Of a stretch of 53,545 nucleotides of DNA, positions 1 through 8,095 are shown one piece after another. The notes under the pieces are model-generated. The model saw nothing but the letters and a program-made list of their open reading frames with translations, searched no databases and was not told where the DNA came from. Position 1 is the first letter of the stretch; every line of letters begins with the position of its first letter. The position numbers were made by a program, and so were the translations under genes. The stretch is from JAJPHF01 sp035293805. Lineage in GTDB: Bacteria > Chloroflexota > UBA6077 > JAJPHF01. The stretch lies in the NCBI GenBank assembly GCA_035293805.1, contig DATGMD010000056.1:1-53545 (forward strand), written 5' to 3'.

Positions 1-74
1 CGCGCCCAGAAGGCGTCGGGATCGGCGGCGGCGTCTTGCTGCCAGCGGCGGACGACCGGGTTGATCAGCTCCAT
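1..74 (-). CDS. N-terminus of an acyl-CoA synthetase-like protein (partial)
   Basis: Only the first 24 codons lie in the window; the gene runs off the left edge. The start ATG is at 74-72 (reverse strand), preceded by a strong GGGAGGTA ribosome binding site and a six-base spacer, which fixes the start. The peptide reads MELINPVVRRWQQDAAADP followed by DAFWAR. A DPxAFW motif near the N-terminus is typical of acetyl-CoA synthetase / AMP-dependent acyl-CoA ligases, where it opens the large adenylating domain. The family call rests on this one motif, so it is tentative; that a coding region starts here is better supported. Confidence 0.45.
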   Translation of the reverse strand, partial: MELINPVVRRWQQDAAADPDAFWA

Positions 75-177
75 GCTGGGTACCTCCCGCGCTGTGCTCG
101 CAGTGTACTGCCCGCGGTCCGGACGGTCAACGGCCGCGGCGTGCGGGCGAGGCGGCGCGCAAGGGCTGGGGCGGGGC

Positions 178-381
178 CTACCTAGCGGGCAAGACCTCGC
201 CCTGCCAGCGGGCCTTGACCGCACCCACGGTTTCTTGTGAGTCGCGGCGGAGCATCTGCGGCACGACGAAGGCCAGGAAGACGAGCGCGACATGTCGGAC
301 CAGGGCTTGATCCACCCCGTACCGACAGGCGCCGAGCCCCGCTTGCACCCCAAGCGCGCCGCCTGCTATATCCGTGCGCGG
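178..381 (-). pseudogene. Possible decayed transposase C-terminal fragment
   Basis: A 67-codon open stretch with no start codon lies between an in-frame TAA (384-382) and a TAG (180-178). It contains VRHVALVFLAFVVPQMLRR followed by a charged tail. The pattern of a Tyr or Arg helix, then RH, then a hydrophobic VFLAF run resembles the last helix of several DDE transposases (IS4/IS701-like), where a similar RHxxLVxLA segment closes the protein. No catalytic residues remain. The rest of 75-467 between the flanking genes shows nothing else I can support. The assignment is weak: it may be chance open frame in high-GC DNA. Confidence 0.25.
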
Positions 382-467
382 TTAACCGCGTTTGGAGCTC
401 GTCAGGCTGCTGGAGGCCAAAATTCTGGCGAGCCCTCAGCAGACAATTCGGGAGGAGGGATTTCCGG

Positions 468-2471
468 ATGGGCGATGAGGGCCAGAGCACAACTACCCGC
501 CGTCGGTTCATCCAGGGTGGCGCCGCCGCCGTGACTCTCGCCGGCCTGACACGCGAGCCCACGGCTGCCGCGGCCCTGGGCGCGCCCGAGATCTGGAAGC
601 GGCCAGCGCGGCCCTGGGGGCAGGGGAACCGTCGCCCGAATTTCTTAATCATCACTGTAGACGAGCAACGCTTTCCCCCGCCGTACGAGTCGGCTCAGCT
701 CGCGGCCTTTCGCGCCCAATACCTCACCACGCAGCAGACCCTACAGCAGACCGGGATCTCGTTCCGTCGCCACTACGCTGCGGCGACCGCCTGCGCGCCA
801 AGCCGGACCTCGATCTATACGGGGCAGTATCCATCGCTGCACGGGGTGAGCCAGGTCGACGGCGCCGCCAAGGGGGCTGTCGAGCCGGATATGTTCTGGC
901 TGGACCCCACCACGGTGCCCACGCTCGGCAACTACTTCCTGCACGCGGGCTACCGGACGTTCTACCGCGGGAAGTGGCACATTTCCTTCGCCGACATCAT
1001 CGAGCCGGGCACGACGAACGGGGGATGGGACGGGTTAGCCTCGTACGGACTGCTCGGGCAGCGTGACCCGAGCACGGAGGAGCTGTACGAGCACGCCGAG
1101 CGCTTGTCGAGATATGGCTTCTCGGCCTGGATCGGGCGCGAGCCCCACGGCGCGAACCCGCTCGACAGCGGCTCGTCGGCCGGTATCTACAAGCCGACCG
1201 GCCAACGCTGTTTCAGCCGCGATCAGGCGTTCGCCGGCCAGACGGTCGAGCTGCTCCAACGCCTGGAGGCAGACCCGGACCACAGCCCTTGGGTGCTCGT
1301 CTGCTCGTTCGTCAACCCGCACGACATCACGCTCTGGGGGCTCTTTACCCGTCTGGGCAACCTGTTCCCGCAGATCCAATACACGTTCGACTTCACGGTC
1401 GGCCCCGAGGTGCCCTCCTTCGCGAACCTGTTCGATCAGGCGATGTTCCAGCGGACGAATCGCGAGGACCTCTCCACCAAGCCGCGCGCCCAGGAGAGTT
1501 ACCGGGACTCGTACGCGCAGTGGGTCCAGCCTACCCTGGGGCCTGACTACTTCCGCTTCTACTACCAGCTGCAGCGCAACGTGGACAACGAGATGGCCCG
1601 GGTCTACGACGCGCTGCGACGCAGCCGGTTCTTCGAGGACACGATCGTCGTGTTCACGTCGGACCACGGGGACCTGCTCGGCTCCCACGGCAACATGCAC
1701 CAGAAATGGTACACGGCCTATGAGGAGACCACGCACGTTCCGCTGATCATCTCCAATCCGAACCTGGCTACCAAGGGCCAGAGCGTGGACATCCCGACCA
1801 GCCACATCGACCTGGTGCCCACGCTGCTCGGCCTCGCCGGCCTCGATCCGGAGCCGCTGCGGCGTGCCCTGAGCAGCGACCATACGGAGGCGCGGCCGCT
1901 CGTCGGGCGCGACCTCTCCGGCCTCGTCCAGGGTACCGGGCACCCCACCACGTTGCAGACGCCGATCTATTTCATGACCGACGACGACACGGCGCGCGGT
2001 ATCCAGCAGAGCGCTAACTTCATCGGGCTCACGGCCGCCGTCGTCCAACCCAGCCACCTCGACACCGTGGTCGTCCTGCGGGGCAACGAGCTTTGGAAGT
2101 ATACGGAGTACCGCGACGACCCCCAGTTCTGGACCACTCCGAACACCCAGGACATCCTCAGTCAGCCCAACCTGCCTCCGCCCCAGCAGCCTGGCACCTA
2201 CACGCGCCCCTTCACGGTCACGCTGAAGACCCAGCCGGTGCCGCCGCAGGCGCGCGACTACGAGCTGTACAACGTCACCGCGGACCCACTGGAGCTGCGG
2301 AACCTGGCGCTCGACGCCGCCTTCAACGACCGGAAAGCCGAGATGGCGGCCTTGCTGCAGGAGCAGCGGCAGCGCAAGCGCCTCACGCCGCAGACGACAA
2401 GCGCGTCTGGCCGCGCCGCCAACGAAAAGGGGGAGGGGTGGCAACCGGCCGCGGCCACTCCCGCTCCATAG
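468..2471 (+). CDS. Tat-exported sulfatase (arylsulfatase A-like)
   Basis: A 667-residue member of the type I sulfatase family, which hydrolyses sulfate esters in or beyond the cell envelope. I chose ATG 468 because a GGAGGAGGGA ribosome binding site sits just upstream; the frame stays open further upstream but that part looks non-coding. Residues 11-27 form a twin-arginine signal (RRRFIQGG then a hydrophobic run), so export folded through Tat is expected. The sulfatase signature C-x-P-S-R is present as CAPSRTS with Cys109, the residue converted to formylglycine. The first metal motif reads VDEQ rather than the usual DD, and a second metal pair lies in TSDHGDLLGSHG. Substrate cannot be told. 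No formylglycine-generating enzyme is in the window. An ABC permease and a binding protein follow on the same strand, so uptake of the product is possible but unproven. Confidence 0.9.
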   Translation: MGDEGQSTTTRRRFIQGGAAAVTLAGLTREPTAAAALGAPEIWKRPARPWGQGNRRPNFLIITVDEQRFPPPYESAQLAAFRAQYLTTQQTLQQTGISFRRHYAAATACAPSRTSIYTGQYPSLHGVSQVDGAAKGAVEPDMFWLDPTTVPTLGNYFLHAGYRTFYRGKWHISFADIIEPGTTNGGWDGLASYGLLGQRDPSTEELYEHAERLSRYGFSAWIGREPHGANPLDSGSSAGIYKPTGQRCFSRDQAFAGQTVELLQRLEADPDHSPWVLVCSFVNPHDITLWGLFTRLGNLFPQIQYTFDFTVGPEVPSFANLFDQAMFQRTNREDLSTKPRAQESYRDSYAQWVQPTLGPDYFRFYYQLQRNVDNEMARVYDALRRSRFFEDTIVVFTSDHGDLLGSHGNMHQKWYTAYEETTHVPLIISNPNLATKGQSVDIPTSHIDLVPTLLGLAGLDPEPLRRALSSDHTEARPLVGRDLSGLVQGTGHPTTLQTPIYFMTDDDTARGIQQSANFIGLTAAVVQPSHLDTVVVLRGNELWKYTEYRDDPQFWTTPNTQDILSQPNLPPPQQPGTYTRPFTVTLKTQPVPPQARDYELYNVTADPLELRNLALDAAFNDRKAEMAALLQEQRQRKRLTPQTTSASGRAANEKGEGWQPAAATPAP

Positions 2472-2658
2472 GGTGCCGCAGGCAGCGTGCGCTTCGCTCG
2501 CGATAGGGGCTCTGGCCAACCGACTCGACAAGGGAGCGGTGGGCGCCCCGCGCCCGACGGTACGGCGGCGGAAGAGAGGCGACGGCTCCGACAACATCGA
2601 ACATTTGACAAGGTGCGAAGGGGTAGGTAGACTCAACGCCACCGAGGGAGGACCCGTC

Positions 2659-4416
2659 GTGAGCGTACCCGCTGCCCAAACCCGGACCGCCGCGCGTGAC
2701 GTGACCCGCGGCCTGCCGCGCTTCTCCGGCCTCGGCAGCGGCTACGTGCTCTACGGCATCGCCGCCGGGCTCGCCCTGCTCATCGTGAGCCTGCTGCTGG
2801 TCGTCATCTGGTCCACCTTCGTCGCGGGCCAGCCCCGGATCGGCGCCGCGCTGACGCTGGCCAACTACGCCGAGGTGTTCCGCAGCACGCTCACCTGGCC
2901 GGGCATCTGGAACAGCCTCGTCATCGGCGTCGGCACCGTCGTGCTGAACCTGGCGTTCGCGCTGCCGGCCGCCTATCTCATCCACCGCACGGACCTGCCC
3001 TGGCGCCACGTCTTCACCACGCTGATGCTGGTCGGCGTCATCATCCCCGGCTTCCTGCGGGCGATTGGCTGGATTCTGCTGCTTAGCCCGCAGATCGGCG
3101 TCATCAACCAGGCGCTGCGCGTCGTCATCCCCGTCGAGAGCGGCCCGATCAGCATCTACAACCTGGGCGGGATCATCTTCCTGCAGGGCCTGATGCTCAC
3201 GCCGCTGATCTTCTTCGCCGTGGCGGCCACCATGCAGGCGATGAATCCCGACCTGGAGGAGGCCGCGGCCGTGTCGGGCGCCGGGCCGCTGCAAGTGCTG
3301 CGCCGCGTGACCACGCCGCTGATGATGCCGGCCGTGCTGGCGGCCGTCATCTACAACTTCATGACCGCCATCGCCATCTTCGAGATCCCCGCGCTCATCG
3401 GCGGCCCGGGCCGCGTCGTCACGCTGGCGACGCTGATGTACTCCAGCATCCAGGCGAACGCCGGCCTGCCGCGCTACGGCATGGCGGGCGTCTACGGCGT
3501 GCTGCTGCTGATCCCCACGCTGGTCGCGCTGTACCTGTACCAGCGCATGCTCCAGCAGGGCGACCGCTACGCGGTGGTGACGGGCAAGGGCTACCGGCCG
3601 CGCATCATCCCGCTCGGTCGCTGGAAGCCCGTCGCCGTGCTCGGGCTGCTCGGCTACTTCACGCTGTCGCTGTTCCTGCCGTTCGTCGTGCTCGTCTGGG
3701 CGTCGCTCCTGCCGTACATCCAGGTGCCGTCGGCGGAGGCGCTGCAGTCGGTGAGCCTCAGCGCCTACGGCACGGTGCTCCAGGCGCTCGACGTGCGAGT
3801 GCTCGGCAACACCGTGGCGCTGGTCGTGTCGGTCGGGCTGCTCGTCGCCGCGCTCAGCTTGATCACCTCGTGGGTGGTCATCCGCACGCGCTATCCGGGC
3901 CGCCGCCTGCTCGACACGGCCGCCATGCTGCCCCACGCCACGCCGAGCATCGCCATCGGCTTCGCGGTGGCGTTCCTCGCGCTGGCGCTGGCGAGCGTGC
4001 TGCCGCTGTACGGCACGGTGGCGGCGATCGTGCTGGCGCACACGGTCGCCTTCGTGAGCTTCGGCACGCGCACGGCGAACAGCGCGCTGTTGCAGGTGCA
4101 CCGCGAGCTAGAGGAGGCGGCGTTCACGTCGGGCGCGTCGGCGGTGACGGCGCTGCGGCGCATCATCCTGCCGCTGGTGCTGCCGGCGGTGCTGTACACG
4201 ATGCTGTGGGTGGGGCTGCTGTCGCTGCGCGAGGTGTCGATGGCGCTGTTCCTCCAGCGGCCGCAAAACACCGTGCTGGCGACGCAGATCTGGAACTACT
4301 GGATGTCGACGAAGCCGGCGGAGGCCGCGGCGCTGGGCACCATGCTGATCGTGGTCGTTGCGGCCGGCTTCATCGTGCTGCTGCAGGTCGCCGGCCGCCG
4401 CGTGTACCGCCAGTAA
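2659..4416 (+). CDS. Fused two-domain ABC transporter permease (FbpB/PotB type)
   Basis: A 585-residue inner-membrane protein made of two permease halves fused end to end, as in iron(III), thiamine and some polyamine/phosphonate importers. I chose GTG 2659 because GAGGGAGGAC lies six bases upstream and the first transmembrane helix begins about 30 residues later; the longer upstream frame is not hydrophobic. Each half carries the EAA loop that docks the ATPase: EEAAAVSGAGPLQVLRRV in the first half and EEAAFTSGASAVTALRRI in the second. About twelve transmembrane segments are visible. The solute-binding lipoprotein follows 81 bases downstream, consistent with one transcription unit. No ATP-binding subunit is present near it, so the ATPase must be encoded elsewhere or shared. 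Confidence 0.9.
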   Translation: MSVPAAQTRTAARDVTRGLPRFSGLGSGYVLYGIAAGLALLIVSLLLVVIWSTFVAGQPRIGAALTLANYAEVFRSTLTWPGIWNSLVIGVGTVVLNLAFALPAAYLIHRTDLPWRHVFTTLMLVGVIIPGFLRAIGWILLLSPQIGVINQALRVVIPVESGPISIYNLGGIIFLQGLMLTPLIFFAVAATMQAMNPDLEEAAAVSGAGPLQVLRRVTTPLMMPAVLAAVIYNFMTAIAIFEIPALIGGPGRVVTLATLMYSSIQANAGLPRYGMAGVYGVLLLIPTLVALYLYQRMLQQGDRYAVVTGKGYRPRIIPLGRWKPVAVLGLLGYFTLSLFLPFVVLVWASLLPYIQVPSAEALQSVSLSAYGTVLQALDVRVLGNTVALVVSVGLLVAALSLITSWVVIRTRYPGRRLLDTAAMLPHATPSIAIGFAVAFLALALASVLPLYGTVAAIVLAHTVAFVSFGTRTANSALLQVHRELEEAAFTSGASAVTALRRIILPLVLPAVLYTMLWVGLLSLREVSMALFLQRPQNTVLATQIWNYWMSTKPAEAAALGTMLIVVVAAGFIVLLQVAGRRVYRQ

Positions 4417-4497
4417 GGGCGCGGTTCATCGCGCCCGCCGGCTCGCTCGGCATTACCTGGTGGCACACGGTGCGCGCGGAGCCAAGGAGAGGATCGG

Positions 4498-5658
4498 ATG
4501 AACCGCGTCACGCTGGGGGTGCTGGCGAGCCTGCTGATCGGCCTGGCCTGCGGGCCGGCCGCGGCGCCCGCGCCGGGAAGTGGCGCCAGTGCCCCCGCGG
4601 CCGGGGCCGCGAGCGCGTCGGCCGGCGGGGGCAGCGCGACGACCGCCGGCGGCCCGACGTCCGACGCGGCGTATCGGCAGCAGGTGATCGACGGCGCGCG
4701 CGCCGAGGGGGAGGTGAACGCCACCCTCCACACCTCGTGGACGCCCGAGGGCATCCAGCGGCTCGAAGACGCCCTGGAGCGCGAGTACGGCGTCCGCATC
4801 AAGATCAACTATCAGCCGATCATCAACTACGTGCAGCGCGCCGCCGAGCTTCTGGGCGAGGCCCAGGCGAACGTTACGCCGTCGTTCGACCTCTACCAAA
4901 GCTCGGACACGACCGCGGCCACCCTGTTCCGGGCGGGCGCGCAGGAAGACGTCAACTGGGCGCCCTTGCTCCCCCCGGGCACGCCGCCGCGCATGATCGG
5001 CCCCGGCGGCCACTACGTCGTCGTCTACACCGACCACTTCGGGCTGATGTCGGACACGCAGGCGATTCCCGACGCCGACGTGCCGCGCTCGCTCAAGGAC
5101 CTGGGCAATCCGAAGTACCGCGGCAAGGTGATGCTGTTCGTCTCGACGAACACCTACCTGCCGTGGGTGATCCGCCTGGGCCACGACGAGACGCTGGCGG
5201 CGCTGCGGGCCGCCGTGCAGAACGGCGCGATCGCCGACACCTTCCCCGGCCACCTCACGCGCTTCGCCGCGAAGGAATACCCGATGGCCACGACTGGCGT
5301 GACGTTCGAGCGGCTGGCCGAGGCGCGGGGTCTGCCAGCCCGATTCACCCCGCTCGACTTCTCCCAGAATACCGACCACCTGGTGCTCGTCGCGCGGCGG
5401 GCGGCGCACCCGAACGCGGCGAAGCTCGTCGCGGCGACGCTCGCCGGGCCGGAGGGGCAGAAGATCGAGGAGGACGTGATCGGGGTGTCCAATCGCTACT
5501 ACCCCGGCACGCGCGAGGCGAAGCTGGAGGACGACGCCCTGGCGGCCGGCTTCCCCAGCTTCTCGTGGACCGACCCGCCCGACGCCATCGACTACGTGAC
5601 CACGCCGGAAGCGGAGAAGGCCGTCCAGGAGATGGCGCAGATCGTCCAGGGCGGCTAG
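4498..5658 (+). CDS. ABC transporter solute-binding lipoprotein (iron/family 1 type)
   Basis: A 386-residue extracellular binding protein. The N-terminus MNRVTLGVLASLLIGLACGP carries a lipobox (LIGLAC), so the mature protein should be anchored to the membrane by an acylated Cys, followed by a flexible Ala/Gly/Pro/Ser linker to about residue 55. The body resembles periplasmic binding proteins of the Fe(3+)/spermidine group: it has a phrase of the form LKDLGNPKYRGKV, the hinge segment that recurs in this family. AGGAGAGGATCGG precedes ATG 4498. It belongs with the fused permease just upstream. The ligand is unknown; iron-type, sulfate-ester breakdown product and organic anions are all open. Confidence 0.88.
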   Translation: MNRVTLGVLASLLIGLACGPAAAPAPGSGASAPAAGAASASAGGGSATTAGGPTSDAAYRQQVIDGARAEGEVNATLHTSWTPEGIQRLEDALEREYGVRIKINYQPIINYVQRAAELLGEAQANVTPSFDLYQSSDTTAATLFRAGAQEDVNWAPLLPPGTPPRMIGPGGHYVVVYTDHFGLMSDTQAIPDADVPRSLKDLGNPKYRGKVMLFVSTNTYLPWVIRLGHDETLAALRAAVQNGAIADTFPGHLTRFAAKEYPMATTGVTFERLAEARGLPARFTPLDFSQNTDHLVLVARRAAHPNAAKLVAATLAGPEGQKIEEDVIGVSNRYYPGTREAKLEDDALAAGFPSFSWTDPPDAIDYVTTPEAEKAVQEMAQIVQGG

Positions 5659-5699
5659 CGCGAACGATTCCTGGGCCTGCCCCAGCCAGGAGGCCGCCC

Positions 5700-5969
5700 A
5701 TGCGCTCCGTCGCGCTGGCGCTCCTCGCCATCCGGCTCGCGGGCCTAGCCTGCGCCCTCGCCGCGGCGCCCCAAGCCGCACCGCCCAACCGTGGGGGACC
5801 AGAGGGGCCGTCGGCCGCGAGCGAGCCCCTCGGCGATGCGGCATATCAGCAGCAGGTGATCGGCGGCGCGCGCTCCGAGGGGCAGGTCAATGCGGTGATC
5901 CAGTCGACCTGGACGCCCGAGGGCCTGGACCTCCAGCGGGAGATCGAGCAGATTTTTAAGGGCGGCTGA
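5700..5969 (+). pseudogene. Truncated second copy of the solute-binding lipoprotein
   Basis: An 89-residue open frame with a good CAGGAGG ribosome binding site before ATG 5700. It starts with a signal/lipobox-like segment (MRSVALALLAIRLAGLAC). It then repeats the beginning of the full-length neighbour: DAAYQQQVIGGARSEGQVNA against DAAYRQQVIDGARAEGEVNA, followed by TWTPEG against SWTPEG. It then ends with QIFKGG and a stop, resembling the QIVQGG terminus of the complete protein. The whole ligand-binding body (about 300 residues) is missing. This looks like a tandem duplicate reduced by internal deletion or early truncation. A short functional lipoprotein is possible but less likely. Confidence 0.7.
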
Positions 5970-6009
5970 GCGGGATCAGGGGGCGGGCGCCGGTAGACGA
6001 CAGGCCGAC

Positions 6010-6037
6010 GTAGGGCAGGGGCTCGTCCCCTGCCGCC
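6010..6037. repeat. 28-bp palindromic dispersed repeat, copy 1
   Basis: The stretch GTAGGGCAGGGGCTCG plus TCCCCTGCCGCC forms an 8-bp stem (6014-6021 with 6027-6034) and a 5-base loop. The same 28 bases occur, perfectly matched but in inverse orientation, at 22237-22264 inside a MITE-like element. It lies between the truncated binding protein and the broken Rieske gene, in a region of gene decay. Confidence 0.75.
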
Positions 6038-6106
6038 TGGCGTCACGCCGGACCGGATATCTGATGACCCTTGGGGCGACCAATACTTTACAGCGGCGGG
6101 GACGAC

Positions 6107-6430
6107 ATGCTGGCGAAGGAAGAGCAAGAGCGGCTGACGCACGTCCGCCCCGGGACGCCGATGGGTGAGCTGCTGCGGCGCTACTGGTGGCCCGTCGGCG
6201 TCAGCGAGCAGGCGACGACCAAGCCGCGGCGGCTGAAGCTGCTGGGCGAGGAGCTGGTGCTCTACCGGGGCGAGGACGGCCAGCCGGCGCTGATGGAGCT
6301 GCGCTGCGCCCACCGCAACGTGGCGCTCGACTACGGGCGCGTGGAGGGCGACTGCATCCGCTGCCCGTAGCACGGCTGGCTGTACGATCTGTTCGGGGAG
6401 CCCGAGCCCGCGTCCGCCGCCGCCCGCTAG
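6107..6430 (+). pseudogene. Rieske 2Fe-2S oxygenase large-subunit fragment, disrupted
   Basis: ATG 6107 opens a protein whose first 87 residues match the N-terminus of phthalate-4,5-dioxygenase-like Rieske oxygenases (RPGTPMGELLRRYWWPV, then EELVLYRGEDG). The Rieske cluster motif begins as CAHR (Cys-x-His) and continues to CIRCP, but the next codon, where family members have Tyr in CPYHGW, is TAG (6368-6370). Reading past it gives HGWLYDLFGEPEP, so the frame was once coding, and a second stop follows at 6428-6430. The catalytic domain with its mononuclear iron site (some 250 further residues) is absent. The stop separates the cluster ligands Cys and His, so no working protein can be made. Confidence 0.85.
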
Positions 6431-6454
6431 TCGCGCGGCCCGCAGGCTTCAGTC

Positions 6455-7417
6455 TCAAGACGGGCTTGACCGCTTGCCCGTGCTTGACGGGTCTTCGGCC
6501 AGCGCGGCGCACGAGGTACGGGAGGGTGTCCGCAGCGCGGCTAGCATGTTGAGATAGGCGCAGCGCACGGGAAGGAGCGGAGCGTACCGTAAGATGGTCA
6601 GCATCGCGGTCCACGTCTCGCGCCACTGCCGGCGGCGGCGAATATTGGCGACCGTCTCCGCGAGTAACGGCCGCCCGTAGCGATCTTCATAAAAGCGCAC
6701 GCCGGAGCGCAGCGCCCGCATATATTGCGGGTCTCGGTGCACCCAGCGCTTCTGTGAGCGCAGCACCGTAATCTCCGAACGGAGCATAAGGGCGTGGTCC
6801 CGACTCGTGTTCGTGTCGTGGAGTCGGTATTCGAGAACTAGCTTCTTGCTGTAGCAAGCCGGATAGAGCCGGGTAATACGTAGATTGAGGTCGTAATGAG
6901 AGACACAATCTACTCGGCTATCGAAGCCCGAGAGCTGCTCAAGCACCGCGCGCCGGTACATGGCCGCGCCTGGTGTCCAGATATAGCTGCCATGTAGCAA
7001 GCGGAGGTAATAGTCGCCGCCGCCATACGCTGATCGAGAGGGTAGCAGCACCCCGTCCGTATTGATATGTTGAATATCGCCGAAGGCAAAGGCGCATTCG
7101 GGGTGATCGAGCAGACAGAGCAGGTTAGTTTCCAGAGCATGAGGCAGCAACCGATCGTCGTGATCGAGGAAGACTAGGTAGTCGCCCGTAGCATGTCGCA
7201 ATCCTGTATTACGGGCGGCGGCAACACCGGCGCTCCGTTGCACAATAGGTCGGACCTGGGGGTAGCCGGCCACAATGGCCATGCTTCCATCCGTCGAGCC
7301 GTCATCCACCACGATGATTTCGATATCCGGGAGGTTCTGGGCGAGCACGCTTTCCAGCGTCTCGCCAATATAGCGAGCCCCGTTATAGCAAGGAATAACT
7401 ACCGAAATCGTGGGCAT
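6455..7417 (-). CDS. Family 2 glycosyltransferase
   Basis: A 320-residue GT-A fold inverting glycosyltransferase, probably acting on a surface polysaccharide or glycolipid at the cytoplasmic face. The start MPTISVVIPCYNG at 7417 has GGAG nine bases upstream and begins exactly where GT2 proteins begin, so the 22 residues of open frame before it are excluded. Motifs visible are VVDDGSTDGS (nucleotide binding) and FLDHDDRLL, the D-x-D-type metal/nucleotide site, by residue 95. The last 90 residues lack membrane helices. Base composition is clearly lower in GC and codon use more relaxed than in its neighbours, suggesting acquisition by transfer. No other sugar gene is adjacent, so it is an orphan. 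Confidence 0.88.
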   Translation of the reverse strand: MPTISVVIPCYNGARYIGETLESVLAQNLPDIEIIVVDDGSTDGSMAIVAGYPQVRPIVQRSAGVAAARNTGLRHATGDYLVFLDHDDRLLPHALETNLLCLLDHPECAFAFGDIQHINTDGVLLPSRSAYGGGDYYLRLLHGSYIWTPGAAMYRRAVLEQLSGFDSRVDCVSHYDLNLRITRLYPACYSKKLVLEYRLHDTNTSRDHALMLRSEITVLRSQKRWVHRDPQYMRALRSGVRFYEDRYGRPLLAETVANIRRRRQWRETWTAMLTILRYAPLLPVRCAYLNMLAALRTPSRTSCAALAEDPSSTGKRSSPS

Positions 7418-8095
7418 GCTGGTAACTCCGGCGTAAGCACGTAACCGTCCTGCAGTGCCCGAAGGAATCATGGGGCTACGCATCGTGCAGAGCGACGTTC
7501 TCCCGCCGGAGCGTCGCCGACTGCGCCAACGGCCATGCTGGGTCAGGAGTCAACACTGGCGCTGGCCCCGACATATCGGGCGCCAGCGGCAAAAGCGTCT
7601 TGCTCATGCCGCGGTTGTAACATATTGCGCGCGGCTTGGCAAGCGCAGGTCCGCGCCCTCGGGCGGGCGGGGCTGCACGCTCGCGCGGCCCGGCGCTCTA
7701 GCACTACTTTGGCACCTACACCATGACGCTGCGGGAATCCACCATTATGGGTCATCGGGAGTATTTCTCGATGCTGTCTAGCGGGGGTTGAAGTTTGCGG
7801 ATCGCGTCGGTTGAATTTTTCGAGAGCGGATAGCGGCGGCGTGGGACGAGCCGCTGGTAGCGGCAGCGGATGGCCTGGGAGTGCGTCTCAATCGCCATGA
7901 TCCGGTCGGGCGCGACGGCCCTAGCACTCGCCAGCGGCGCCCGGGCTGCGGGCGACCGCGGCGCCCCAGGGAGTCAAGGGACGCAGCACTAGCCACCGCG
8001 ACGACCAGCCCGGAGCGCATGAGCCGAACGTCTCGCCACCAGGGGGCGTCCTCGCGTATCCTGAACAGCGTCAGGTGTTGACGAGGGGAGGCGTG
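7418..8095. other. Gene-free stretch between glycosyltransferase and secreted protein
   Basis: Both flanking genes point away from this 678-base region, so it must carry their two promoters. Composition is mixed, AT-richer near 7740-7830. Open frames here have compositions unlike proteins (Arg/Pro/Ala runs). One 48-codon frame on the minus strand (7898-7752, starting MAIETHSQ and ending IEKYSR) has a less biased composition, but I see no ribosome binding site or homology to support it. No RNA gene or repeat is evident. Confidence 0.5.

Noticed and set aside
237..467. 77-residue N-terminal extension of the sulfatase
   Set aside because: The Tat signal must be N-terminal, and a strong ribosome binding site lies directly before ATG 468.
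2383..4101. Long minus-strand open frame (572 codons) opposite the ABC permease
   Set aside because: Made of Gln/His/Arg/Asp runs, the usual shadow of a high-GC gene; the plus-strand permease has clear motifs and a ribosome binding site.
6368..6370. The in-motif TAG of the Rieske gene as a recoded amber codon
   Set aside because: No pyrrolysine machinery or other in-frame TAG use is seen, other genes here end in TAG, and the protein is also truncated soon after.
7752..7898. 48-codon minus-strand gene in the gap after the glycosyltransferase
   Set aside because: Composition is plausible but there is no ribosome binding site, family or neighbour to support it.
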